Shown: positions 1 to 6,580 of the stretch, piece by piece
Position numbering within the stretch: position 1 is the first letter of the stretch
Layout: each line of letters begins with the position of its first letter
NCBI GenBank assembly: GCA_023458615.1
Contig: JAEWYV010000025.1
Location: 1-7,218 of the forward strand
Length of the DNA stretch: 7,218 nt
Direction of reading: 5' to 3'
Origin: Bacillota bacterium
GTDB taxonomy: Bacteria > Bacillota > Clostridia > Christensenellales > CAG-138
Position numbers and translations under genes: made by a program
The notes under the pieces: generated by a model
Databases searched by the model: none
The model's input: the letters and a program-made list of their open reading frames with translations, nothing else
Told to the model about the DNA's origin: nothing

Positions 1-581
1 GGCAGCAGCGCAACAACAGGCATGATGGGCGGCATGCTCATGGCGGCAATGCCGGATGTGACAGCCGAGACCGTAAGCCCTTCGACCAAATCCTTCTCGG
101 TAAGACCTTCCAGCGCGAGCATGGGAACCGTGAGTGTGATGGTGTTGCTCAAATCATCCGTCTTCTGAGCGCCAAGGGGCAAAAGGGAGATGCTGTAGCC
201 GTCCTTGCCGGGGGTTACGCTCAGGATGGTGCCGTTCTGTACAATTCCATCGCTGTAGGGCGCAATGACAGTAACCGATGTTGCGTTGCCCTGCGCGGGA
301 ATCGAGCGGGTCAACCTGCCGTCATAATGCACCTCGACAAAGGCATCCTGCTTCAACGTATCGCCAAGCGCTTTGCTTATCTTCTCGTCAACGTGAAAGA
401 GAATGCTGGCCTGCCCGTAATTGTGCCCCGCCACCTGCGTAACCAGAATGCTGCCATCCTCGGAGATGCTGGTGAGTGTGCCGCGGTAGACAAGATCGTT
501 GGCTGCGGGCGTACCGGCGCAGGCGGTTAGGAGAAGCGCTCCTGCTAATGCCATAGCCGTGAGTAAAATAAGCTTTTTCAT
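1..581 (-). CDS. Secreted lipoprotein with two tandem DUF3221-like domains (3' end outside window)
   Basis: The minus-strand reading frame is open from the ATG at 579-581 to the window edge (193 full codons, no stop reached). A GGAGGG ribosome binding site (588-593) lies six bases upstream. The N-terminus is a lipoprotein signal: MKK, a hydrophobic core, then lipobox LTAC at residues 18-21, so Cys21 should be lipidated and the mature protein held on the outer face of the membrane. Residues about 32-107 follow a pattern I associate with DUF3221/YobA-type small lipoproteins: GTLTSISEDGSILV, a beta-rich middle, then VEVHYDGRLTRSIPAQ and a hydrophobic end strand. Residues about 113-193 repeat that plan in diverged form (GTILSVTPGKDGYSISLLP ... 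SGIAAMSMPPIMPVVALL), so the protein appears to be an internal duplication. Its biochemical role is unknown. The lipoprotein call is strong; the family name is from memory of the motif and moderate. Confidence 0.85.
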   Translation of the reverse strand, partial: MKKLILLTAMALAGALLLTACAGTPAANDLVYRGTLTSISEDGSILVTQVAGHNYGQASILFHVDEKISKALGDTLKQDAFVEVHYDGRLTRSIPAQGNATSVTVIAPYSDGIVQNGTILSVTPGKDGYSISLLPLGAQKTDDLSNTITLTVPMLALEGLTEKDLVEGLTVSAVTSGIAAMSMPPIMPVVALL

Positions 582-587
582 ATCAAA

Positions 588-593
588 CCCTCC
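588..593 (-). promoter_or_regulatory. Ribosome binding site of the 1-581 lipoprotein
   Basis: GGAGGG on the minus strand sits six bases before the ATG at 581. It fixes the start, which is also the only position that gives a proper lipoprotein signal peptide. Confidence 0.85.
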
Positions 594-609
594 GTTTTCT
601 ATTACTCAA

Positions 610-639
610 TATATATGTATTTTAGCATTTTACTGTGAA
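610..639 (-). promoter_or_regulatory. Possible promoter for the 1-581 lipoprotein
   Basis: On the minus strand, TTCACA (639-634) is followed after 18 bp by TATATA (615-610) in an AT-rich stretch just before the gene. Other pairings are possible here (TTGCGT at 644-639 with weaker -10 hexamers), so the location is more credible than the exact boxes. Confidence 0.35.
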
Positions 640-728
640 CGCAATATGTGATTTCTGTACCATTTCTCAAACAAGCGCTATTTCGGGCCTGTTTCACGCT
701 GCCACTGCGTAGAAAGCGCTCACTTTGG

Positions 729-757
729 TTGCGAAAGCGAAAAAAATCCGTTATAAT
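729..757 (+). promoter_or_regulatory. SigA-type promoter of the glycosyltransferase/LRR lipoprotein operon
   Basis: TTGCGA (729-734) and a perfect TATAAT (752-757) are separated by exactly 17 bp. Transcription would start near 763-765, giving a leader of roughly 40 nt before the ATG at 802. No second promoter is evident before the downstream gene, so both genes should share it. Confidence 0.75.
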
Positions 758-789
758 ATGGAAGCATTTTCCGTTGAAGCGGAATGAGT

Positions 790-795
790 GGAGGT
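790..795 (+). promoter_or_regulatory. Ribosome binding site that decides the start at 802
   Basis: GGAGGT lies six bases before ATG 802. An in-frame ATG at 784 sits upstream of this site and has no site of its own, so the shorter protein is preferred. Confidence 0.85.
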
Positions 796-801
796 GCGGG
801 C

Positions 802-2310
802 ATGGAACAACTACAAGGCAAACAGCTCAAACGATGGATCTATCCGCTCTGTTTGCTATTCTCGGCGGTTTTTCTGCTGCTTTGCACCAAGAGCTCGCCG
901 CTGTTCCCGCTCAACGATTGGGTGGATTCCAACATCTATTTCACCATCGGCAAGGGGATGATGCACGGCAAGGTGCCATACCTCAACCTCTACGATCAAA
1001 AAGGGCCGGTGGCTTTTTTGCTCTTTGGCATCGCCTCGCTTGTCTCCGGCGGTTCGTTCTTTGGCGTCTATCTGCTGGAGGTAATCGCGTTTTCGTTTAC
1101 GCTCTTTGCGGCCTATCGCACCGTTTCGCTCTATAGCGAGCGCTATGCGATTCTCGCGCTTCCGGTGCTCTCCGCCTGCATCCTTGGCAGCATGAGCTTT
1201 TCCCACGGCGGAAGTTTGGAAGAGCTGCTCATGCCGTTTTTCGCCTGGTCGCTCTATGCGTCCCTGCGCTATTTTAAAACGGAGTATCCCGCGCCGATTT
1301 CGCTGCGCGTGATCGCGATCAACGCGCTGTTTGCGGGGATCATATTCTTTGCAAAATTCACGCTGCTTGCGTTCTATATCGCATGGATGGGTGTTATTGC
1401 AATCTCCATGCTGGTTCAGAAACACTTCAAGCGCGCAATCACCGCAAGCCTTTTGTTCATCGGCATCATGTTCGCGGCGGGCATCCCGTGGGTGATTTAT
1501 TTTGCGGCGACAGGCGGGCTGGAGAGTTTCTTCCATTATTACTTTTACCAGAACATCTTTGGCTACTCCTATCTGGCGGACCCCGTCCTGCCGAATATGA
1601 TCATCGCCATCGTTCGCAGCGTCGGCGCGTTCTTCTATCGCAACCCGCAGATTTCGCTGCTGATCGTTCTTGGTATCCTCTGGCTGCTCACGCGCAAGCG
1701 TGAACAGGTGAAGCCGATTGAAAAGGTCAATCTGGTGCTGCTCTTTGGCGTGTTTGCCTGCGGTGTTTACATGGGCGGGCAGGGTTACCGCTACTACGGG
1801 CTTGTGCTTACGCCGTTTATGGCGCTAGGGCTCGTGCCGATTGCGCGGCTACTGGAAGGCAAATGCGAAACGTTGCTCTCAAAGCCTTGGCTGAATCGTA
1901 CGCTATTTGGCGCGCTGAGCATCGCCATGCTCGTGTTCGCGCTCTTCACCTCGGACAATCGCTATATGCTCTCCATCAAGCGCGAGGACACGCCACAGGC
2001 GGCTTTCGCAAAGATCATGCGCGAAAAGAAGACCGGGGATGAAATTTCGCTGTTCTGCTATGGCTTCCCGGATGCGGGCTTCTACCTCGCGGCGGATGTG
2101 ATTCCGCAGTATCGCTTCTTTGCAACCGCGAATGTCGGCCTGCCGGAGATGGGGGAAGAGCAGGCGCGCTATGTCGCCGAGCGGAGCGCGGAGTTTATTG
2201 TCACTCGAAACCGGGATGAAATTCCCGATGGATATAACCTGATTCAGACACAAACATTTTGGAGCGAAGACTACGATGATACATTTAGACTCTACCAGCG
2301 CGCAAACTAA
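802..2310 (+). CDS. GT39/ArnT-like (GT-C fold) membrane glycosyltransferase
   Basis: This 502-residue polytopic membrane protein has about ten to twelve hydrophobic segments (around residues 13-28, 69-84, 88-104, 115-130, 169-205, 212-235, 284-297, 309-324, 331-349 and 366-382). The first outer loop carries acidic residues in NDWVDSN (38-44) and LYDQKGP (63-69), as in GT39/PMT-type GT-C enzymes, where an outer-loop acid is catalytic. SHGGSLEE (134-141) and GYRYYGLVLTP (328-338) match two further family-type positions. Residues about 385-502 form a soluble C-terminal part, probably extracytoplasmic. Family members move a sugar from a polyprenyl-phosphate donor onto a lipid, polymer or protein on the outer face; donor and acceptor here are not readable from sequence. 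The gene's end overlaps the next gene by 35 nt. The family call is good; PMT-like protein O-glycosylation versus lipid or wall-polymer glycosylation is open. Confidence 0.82.
   Translation: MEQLQGKQLKRWIYPLCLLFSAVFLLLCTKSSPLFPLNDWVDSNIYFTIGKGMMHGKVPYLNLYDQKGPVAFLLFGIASLVSGGSFFGVYLLEVIAFSFTLFAAYRTVSLYSERYAILALPVLSACILGSMSFSHGGSLEELLMPFFAWSLYASLRYFKTEYPAPISLRVIAINALFAGIIFFAKFTLLAFYIAWMGVIAISMLVQKHFKRAITASLLFIGIMFAAGIPWVIYFAATGGLESFFHYYFYQNIFGYSYLADPVLPNMIIAIVRSVGAFFYRNPQISLLIVLGILWLLTRKREQVKPIEKVNLVLLFGVFACGVYMGGQGYRYYGLVLTPFMALGLVPIARLLEGKCETLLSKPWLNRTLFGALSIAMLVFALFTSDNRYMLSIKREDTPQAAFAKIMREKKTGDEISLFCYGFPDAGFYLAADVIPQYRFFATANVGLPEMGEEQARYVAERSAEFIVTRNRDEIPDGYNLIQTQTFWSEDYDDTFRLYQRAN
2261..2264 (+). 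promoter_or_regulatory. Weak ribosome binding site of the LRR lipoprotein, inside the upstream gene
   Basis: GGAG lies 11 bases before ATG 2276, a long spacing. The start is inside the preceding gene, so translation is probably coupled to ribosomes finishing that gene. No other start codon precedes the signal peptide in this frame. Confidence 0.5.
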
Positions 2311-4066
2311 GCGCCAAGCTACCTCCGTTCGCATCCGCCGCGCGCTCGTCGCGCTGCTCATACTCGCGCTTTCACTCGGGCTGCTCGGCTGCGGACTGTT
2401 TAAGGATCGATCCTTGACGGAGCTAACCATTGACGACGCGGCGCAGATTGACACCAACGACCTGCTGAAGTACGAAAATTTGCAACAGCTGGATGTGCGC
2501 AATGCCATCATCACGGCGGAGCAATATCAGGCGCTGCAAAGCGCGCTGCCCAACTGCCATATTCTCTGGAGCGTGCCGATTGCGGATCAGCGCTTTGATA
2601 GTCAACTCACGGAGGTTGCGCTGCCCGCCGCGACGGATGCCGCCGCGCTCGACCTGCTCAAGTATTTCCCGCAGTTGAGTTCGGTTGACGCGCGCGCCTG
2701 CACCTGCTATGACGCGCTGCTCAGCAAGAGCCTGGAGCTCTCCAACGTCACTTTCCAATGGCAGGTGACGATTGACGACCAGACGCTGCTCAACACGGAT
2801 ACCACGCTCGATCTCTCCGGCAAGACCATCAATGGGGACGAACTCATGACGGCGATCGGCTACCTGCCGGGGCTGACCAACGTCAACCTCACGGATACCG
2901 GCCTGACCGACGAGCAGGGCGCCGCACTGGAGGCGCGCTATCCCAACATTGCGTTCCTGCGCACGATGGATCTCTTCGGCGTTTCGGTCAGCACGGACGC
3001 AACAGAGCTCGACTTAAGCCAGGCGACCATTACGGACGACACGCAATTGCCGGATAAGCTTGCGTCGCTCAAAAAGCTCACCTCCTGCAACCTGACGGGG
3101 CAGAAGATCTCCTTTGAAACCATGGATGCGCTCAAGGAGCGATTCCCGCTTGTCACGTTCTCGTTTTCCTTTGAGCTCTTTGGTCAAACACTGACGCCGG
3201 AGACAACGGAACTGAGCCTGCAGGGGCAGACGTTTACCACGCCGGAAGAGGTTTCCGAGGGACTGAAGCACTTGCCGAATCTGACAAAGTGCGATATGTG
3301 CGGCACGGGGCTGACCAGCGAGCAGATGGTTCAACTGCAAACGGAGTTTCCCGCGGTGCAGTTCATCTGGTATGTTCAGATTGGTGCATGGCAGGTGCGC
3401 ACGGATATCGAGTCGTTCTCGACCGAGAACCGCAAGACCTTCCCCAACGGCGCGGGCACCTATATTGCCAGCGCAGGCAACTCGGAACTGACCGACGCGG
3501 ATCTTGCGGCGTTCCAATACTGCAAAGACCTCGTTTACTTGGATCTGGACGGCAATAAGATTACCGACCTTTCCTTCCTGAAGAACCTGCCCAAGCTGCG
3601 CCTGCTCAGTCTCGGCAACAATAAGATCACCGATATCTCCGCGGTTTCGTCGCTGAGCGATCTGGAGTTTCTGGAGATCTTCATCAATTACATTGCCGAC
3701 CTGAATCCGCTGACCACGCTGCCGAAGCTCACGTGCCTCAATTGCAGCCGGATCGCGCTCACGGACGTTACGCCGCTGTTGGGCATGAAACAGCTCAAGA
3801 AGCTCTGGATCATGAACAACAAGCTTGACAAGGAAACGGTGGCGAAACTCACCGAAGCCCTGCCGGATTGCACCATCTCTTCTCGCGGGACAAAAGCCAC
3901 GGCAGGTGGATGGCGCGAGGAGGATATCTACTACGAATTTGCCGTAAAGGCTGGCCTGATTGAGCCGACGCCCGCGCCGGAAGCAACGCCGGAGCCTTCG
4001 GTTTCGCCGGACGCGTCCGCTTCACCAGAGGCAACCCCCGCATCGACGCCCTCGCCTGCGGGCTAA
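2276..4066 (+). CDS. Leucine-rich-repeat lipoprotein with Ser/Thr/Pro/Glu-rich C-terminal tail
   Basis: This 596-residue protein is predicted to be anchored on the cell surface. A basic N-region (KRQ...RIRR), a hydrophobic stretch (23-38) and lipobox LLGC (36-39) form a lipoprotein signal with lipidated Cys39. Residues 48-377 comprise five imperfect tandem units of 63-68 residues, each with an L-x-L opening strand, an LP-x-L helix/strand step, and a FP...F-x-W-type close. Residues 419-531 hold regular 22-residue LRRs (LDLDGNKITDLSFLKNLPK type, as in internalin/SDS22 repeats), usually a protein- or ligand-binding surface. After a short WREEDIYYEFAVKAGL segment, residues 563-596 are almost only Pro, Ala, Ser, Thr, Glu and Asp, with ten Ser/Thr and ten Pro. 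The gene overlaps the glycosyltransferase gene by 35 nt, which suggests coupled expression. The ligand is unknown. Lipoprotein and LRR calls are firm; function is not assigned. Confidence 0.9.
   Translation: MIHLDSTSAQTKRQATSVRIRRALVALLILALSLGLLGCGLFKDRSLTELTIDDAAQIDTNDLLKYENLQQLDVRNAIITAEQYQALQSALPNCHILWSVPIADQRFDSQLTEVALPAATDAAALDLLKYFPQLSSVDARACTCYDALLSKSLELSNVTFQWQVTIDDQTLLNTDTTLDLSGKTINGDELMTAIGYLPGLTNVNLTDTGLTDEQGAALEARYPNIAFLRTMDLFGVSVSTDATELDLSQATITDDTQLPDKLASLKKLTSCNLTGQKISFETMDALKERFPLVTFSFSFELFGQTLTPETTELSLQGQTFTTPEEVSEGLKHLPNLTKCDMCGTGLTSEQMVQLQTEFPAVQFIWYVQIGAWQVRTDIESFSTENRKTFPNGAGTYIASAGNSELTDADLAAFQYCKDLVYLDLDGNKITDLSFLKNLPKLRLLSLGNNKITDISAVSSLSDLEFLEIFINYIADLNPLTTLPKLTCLNCSRIALTDVTPLLGMKQLKKLWIMNNKLDKETVAKLTEALPDCTISSRGTKATAGGWREEDIYYEFAVKAGLIEPTPAPEATPEPSVSPDASASPEATPASTPSPAG
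2417..3406 (+). repeat. Five tandem ~65-residue protein repeats in the LRR lipoprotein
   Basis: Unit boundaries by eye, each opening at an L-T-E-L / T-T-L-D-L type strand: residues 48-110 (2417-2605), 111-175 (2606-2800), 176-241 (2801-2998), 242-309 (2999-3202) and 310-377 (3203-3406). Shared positions are the opening strand, a central L-x-x-LP-x-L step, a segment like TGLT(D/S)EQ, a helix ending in FP or YP, and a closing F-x-W/F-x-V/E strand. Units 3-5 are most alike; units 1 and 2 are diverged. The similarity is at protein level only, so the duplication is old. Confidence 0.8.
3530..3868 (+). repeat. Block of 22-residue leucine-rich repeats
   Basis: Residues 419-440, 441-462, 463-484 and 485-506 are four in-register 22-residue repeats with the L-x-x-L-x-L-x-x-N-x-I-x-D-[IL] pattern. 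A fifth, modified copy lies at 507-531. The NKITD motif occurs in the first two copies (GNKITDL, NNKITDI). This matches the classic bacterial (internalin-like) LRR. Confidence 0.9.
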
Positions 4067-4109
4067 GAGCAAGCGCCAGAATAACCGAATCTATTCAATA
4101 TGCATAAAC

Positions 4110-4142
4110 AGGGCTTGTCCTAATCGGACAGGCCCTTGCTTT
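4110..4142 (+). terminator. Rho-independent terminator of the glycosyltransferase/LRR operon
   Basis: An 11-bp stem, AGGGCTTGTCC (4110-4120) with GGACAGGCCCT (4126-4136), contains one G:U pair and a 5-base loop TAATC. TGCTTT follows, a modest T-rich run. It lies 44 bases after the stop codon. Confidence 0.8.
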
Positions 4143-4308
4143 ATGTCGCGGGGTAGGCTGGATAGTTGCAAAAACGTTGCAGATAGGCCTGTTATCGGAA
4201 GATAGATGGGCTATCGGATCGCCGCCTCGGTATAACCTATGTCAGATGGTAGGTCGCCATGCAATTTTGGCCAATGCGGTGAGGCCGGCTTGACAGAGAT
4301 AAGCTGCT
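4143..4308. other. Convergent intergenic stretch with no recognised feature
   Basis: Between the plus-strand terminator and the outer minus-strand terminator there are about 166 bases with no ribosome binding site plus start, no tRNA-like arms and no long repeat. I saw only short matches such as a TGCAA...TTGCA pair near 4168-4182 and two copies of TATCGGA. I can assign nothing here. Confidence 0.6.
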
Positions 4309-4334
4309 AAAAAAAGCTTGCCTTACGAGCAAGC
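4309..4334 (-). terminator. Second (outer) minus-strand terminator
   Basis: Read on the minus strand, GCTTGC (4334-4329) pairs perfectly with GCAAGC (4321-4316) around a 7-base loop and is followed directly by seven T (4315-4309). It sits about 40 bases beyond the inner terminator and would act as a back-up for the 4417-6495 transcript. Confidence 0.75.
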
Positions 4335-4366
4335 CCGCTACTATCCGCTGGCGCAGATGAGAGAAC

Positions 4367-4400
4367 AAAAAAGAAGGGCTTGCCTTGCAGGCAAACCCTT
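4367..4400 (-). terminator. Primary minus-strand terminator of the Ig-like surface protein gene
   Basis: On the minus strand an 11-bp stem (4400-4390 with 4384-4374; core GGGTTTGCC/GGCAAGCCC with one T:G pair) has a 5-base loop. TTCTTTTTT follows, its six-T run at 4372-4367. The hairpin starts 17 bases after the TAA stop at 4417-4419. Confidence 0.88.
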
Positions 4401-4416
4401 TGCAGTTGCGTTTTGC

Positions 4417-6495
4417 TTAACGGCGGCGACGACGCGGCGTGTTGTGAATCTGCATGATCAACAGCACGATGCCGAAGAGGAGAACGATTCCACCGCAGAT
4501 GTAAACCCAGGAGTAGGTTCCGGTCGTGACAGGCTCCAGAATGGAGGCCGTCTTGGATTTTTCAAAGAGTCGCGTTGTGCCTTCCTGATGGACGGTGGCC
4601 TCGGCGTAGTTGCCGTCTCCCGCGCGCTTGATCGTCATGGAGTACGGCTCGCCTTCCAGCGCGGTTACGGTGATGGTGTACTTGTCGTTGACCGTTCCGC
4701 CCTCTGGAGAGATCTTGCAGCCAACCAACGCGAATTCCAGACCGCCTGTTCCGCTACCGCCGGAGAGATTGATGTCAAACGAATCGCCGGAGAACACGCT
4801 GTTATTCCAGCCGTTGACAGCGAGAGTACTCTGCGCAACGCCACTGGTCTTGCCGCTAAAGGTGACGGGAGCAATGGCTTCATAGGTCGCGTCGCCGGAC
4901 TTGCTGACGTCGATGGAATAATCCTTGCCTGCCAGCGGATAGACGGATATGATGTAGACATTGGATTCGCCGTTCTTCAGCCGTGCCGCGCATCCGTCGT
5001 TGGTGGTGAGCGTTGGAGTTCCCGTTCCGCTGCCGCCGTTGACGGTGATTTCAAAGGCGCTGCCTGCCGGTGCGTTCTCAACCCAGTTTTCAACCTGAAG
5101 CTTGGTTTGAATGCCCTTGCCCGACTGCCCGTGGTAGGTTCTTGTTTCCTCTGCTTCATAGGTTGCCGTTTCGGACATCACGGCGCTGAGCGAGTAGCTG
5201 CCCGCGGTAGTGACCGTGACCGAATACTTGGTGTCCGCTGTGCCCGATGCGGGAGAGACGGTGCAACCATTGGCAACAAAGGTGATGTTCGCGCCCGCCG
5301 CGCCGCCGGTGATGCTGATCGGGAAGGTGTCGTTGCAGTTCTTGGTGTCCGACCAACCGGAGACGGAGAGGGTTCTGGCACGCGATTTTTCCGACATGCC
5401 GTTGACAGAGGCGGATACGCCGTTATAGCCGTAATTGCCCGAGCGGGATGCCGTCAGGGAATAGGGGCCAACCGCATCTACGGTGACCTGATATTCCTCA
5501 TCGGATACCTTGGAGACGGTGCAACCGACGGCGTTGGTCACAATTGCTTCGTTGGTGCTGCCGCCGTAGATGCGCGTGGTAAAGGTTTCGCCGCTCTTCG
5601 CGTCGTCCACCCAGCCCTCAATGTTCATCGGCGCCTGATTGGACTTGCTGGAGCAACCGCTCATCCGGGCGGAATAAGCGCTGTTGTAGTTGTTGTCCCC
5701 GTCCATCATCGCAGTGAGCTCGTAAGAGCCAACGCGGGTGACGGTGACCTCAAACTCGGTATTCACCGTTCCAACCGCGGGGGAAACCGTGCATCCGTCG
5801 GTCTGGAAGGAGATCGGCCCGTTGGTGGTTCCGCCGGAAACGCGGATTTTGAAGTGGTCGTAGTATTCATCGCCGCGGCCCCAGCCGTCAACGTTGAGCG
5901 CAACCTGCGCCGCCCGCCCGGCTACGCCCGTGCGCGTGTCGCGCATCAGGTCGGAACTGCCGCTGCCCATCGCGGTGAGGGAATATGTCCCCGAACCGGC
6001 AACGGTGACGGTATACAAATCTGCGCCGGTTCCGGATTCGGGGAACACGGTGCAGTTCTGGGCGCTAAACTGGATTGGTTCCGTGGGTGAGACGCCCTTG
6101 AGCGAAACCTGAAAGCTTTCGCCGCAGTTCTTCGCGCCCTGCCAGGAGTTGATGGAGAGTGCATTAGCATCCCTGAGCGCAAACTCGGACGCTCCGGCGG
6201 AGGCAGGCGACTCTACGGCGGGCTGGAACTGGACAATGCTCTCTGCCGATGCCTCAGCAACCGGAGCGGGCGCCTGTTCCTCGGCAACGCGAAACGACTG
6301 CAACAGGGTTTTGGTTGCAGCGCTGGCGGGTTTATAAGCAAATATAACGGCGAGTCCGAAAAACAAAATGAATGCGACGAGTGCATATACTCTGCGCTTT
6401 GCGCGCTTTCTTGCAGAACGAACAGACCGTCCGCTACGTGCGTTACGGTTGGGAGGAGCATAATGATTCGATGTGTACCTACCCGTCTGTCCCAT
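4417..6495 (-). CDS. Membrane-anchored surface protein with six tandem Ig-like repeats
   Basis: The protein has 692 residues. The chosen ATG (6495-6493) has GGGGGA six bases upstream; longer in-frame starts lack such a site, and the longest (6633) falls inside the promoter region. The N-terminus is very basic (residues 16-35, ending KRAKRR), followed by a membrane segment at 36-54 and then PASAA, which could also be a signal-peptidase site. Residues about 60-110 are an Ala/Pro/Glu-rich spacer. Residues 112-643 hold six beta-rich repeats of 86-92 residues. A hydrophobic helix at about 661-681 and a terminal RRRRR tail form a C-terminal membrane anchor with the body outside. I do not recognise a named family. 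The repeats resemble bacterial Ig-like modules (SYSLTA...GD.NY pattern). A structural or adhesive role is plausible but unproven. It is transcribed alone, convergent with the LRR operon. Confidence 0.88.
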   Translation of the reverse strand: MGQTGRYTSNHYAPPNRNARSGRSVRSARKRAKRRVYALVAFILFFGLAVIFAYKPASAATKTLLQSFRVAEEQAPAPVAEASAESIVQFQPAVESPASAGASEFALRDANALSINSWQGAKNCGESFQVSLKGVSPTEPIQFSAQNCTVFPESGTGADLYTVTVAGSGTYSLTAMGSGSSDLMRDTRTGVAGRAAQVALNVDGWGRGDEYYDHFKIRVSGGTTNGPISFQTDGCTVSPAVGTVNTEFEVTVTRVGSYELTAMMDGDNNYNSAYSARMSGCSSKSNQAPMNIEGWVDDAKSGETFTTRIYGGSTNEAIVTNAVGCTVSKVSDEEYQVTVDAVGPYSLTASRSGNYGYNGVSASVNGMSEKSRARTLSVSGWSDTKNCNDTFPISITGGAAGANITFVANGCTVSPASGTADTKYSVTVTTAGSYSLSAVMSETATYEAEETRTYHGQSGKGIQTKLQVENWVENAPAGSAFEITVNGGSGTGTPTLTTNDGCAARLKNGESNVYIISVYPLAGKDYSIDVSKSGDATYEAIAPVTFSGKTSGVAQSTLAVNGWNNSVFSGDSFDINLSGGSGTGGLEFALVGCKISPEGGTVNDKYTITVTALEGEPYSMTIKRAGDGNYAEATVHQEGTTRLFEKSKTASILEPVTTGTYSWVYICGGIVLLFGIVLLIMQIHNTPRRRRR
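4567..6162 (-). repeat. Six tandem ~90-residue Ig-like repeats
   Basis: Units (residues; bases): 1, 112-197 (6162-5905); 2, 198-287 (5904-5635); 3, 288-373 (5634-5377); 4, 374-463 (5376-5107); 5, 464-555 (5106-4831); 6, 556-643 (4830-4567). The shared plan is L-x-V-x-G-W, then G-x-x-F-x-I-x-V-x-GG, a GCTVSPxxGT turn, Y-x-VTV, G-x-YSLTA, and usually GD.NY-like. Every unit has one Cys at the GC/NC position (148, 235, 325, 411, 502, 593). Units 3 and 5 have changed SPxxGT turns. Confidence 0.88.
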
Positions 6496-6501
6496 CGCAT
6501 T

Positions 6502-6507
6502 TCCCCC
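6502..6507 (-). promoter_or_regulatory. Ribosome binding site deciding the surface-protein start
   Basis: GGGGGA on the minus strand lies six bases before ATG 6495. The next in-frame ATG upstream (near 6528) lacks a comparable site. Confidence 0.7.
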
Positions 6508-6562
6508 GATGAACGATCGCAAAATCATGCCATGAAGGCAAGCCCGGCGGCGTCCGTCATCT

Positions 6563-6580
6563 CGTAACAAAAGAGTTACG
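6563..6580 (-). other. Perfect 6-bp dyad in the leader of the surface-protein gene
   Basis: CGTAAC and GTTACG flank a 6-base spacer. In the minus-strand transcript the loop would be TCTTTT. The dyad lies about 70 bases before the start codon and just downstream of the predicted promoters, so it could be an operator or an RNA hairpin. No T-run follows, so it is not a terminator. Confidence 0.45.

Noticed and set aside
784..801. Six-residue longer start for the glycosyltransferase
   Set aside because: The GGAGGT site lies between ATG 784 and ATG 802, so it can only serve 802.
856..1536. 226-codon minus-strand frame opposite the glycosyltransferase
   Set aside because: The product is highly charged low-complexity sequence with no ribosome binding site, a typical antisense shadow of a hydrophobic membrane-protein gene.
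4143..4308. Degraded gene or mobile-element remnant in the convergent spacer
   Set aside because: Short open stretches on the minus strand looked protein-like, but none has a start with a ribosome binding site or a recognisable motif, and there are no terminal repeats.
4318..6090. A 590-codon open frame on the plus strand opposite the Ig-like surface gene
   Set aside because: It runs antisense through the repeats, has no ribosome binding site, crosses the minus-strand terminator, and its product shows no domain or membrane logic. Its openness follows from codon use in the GC-rich minus-strand repeats.
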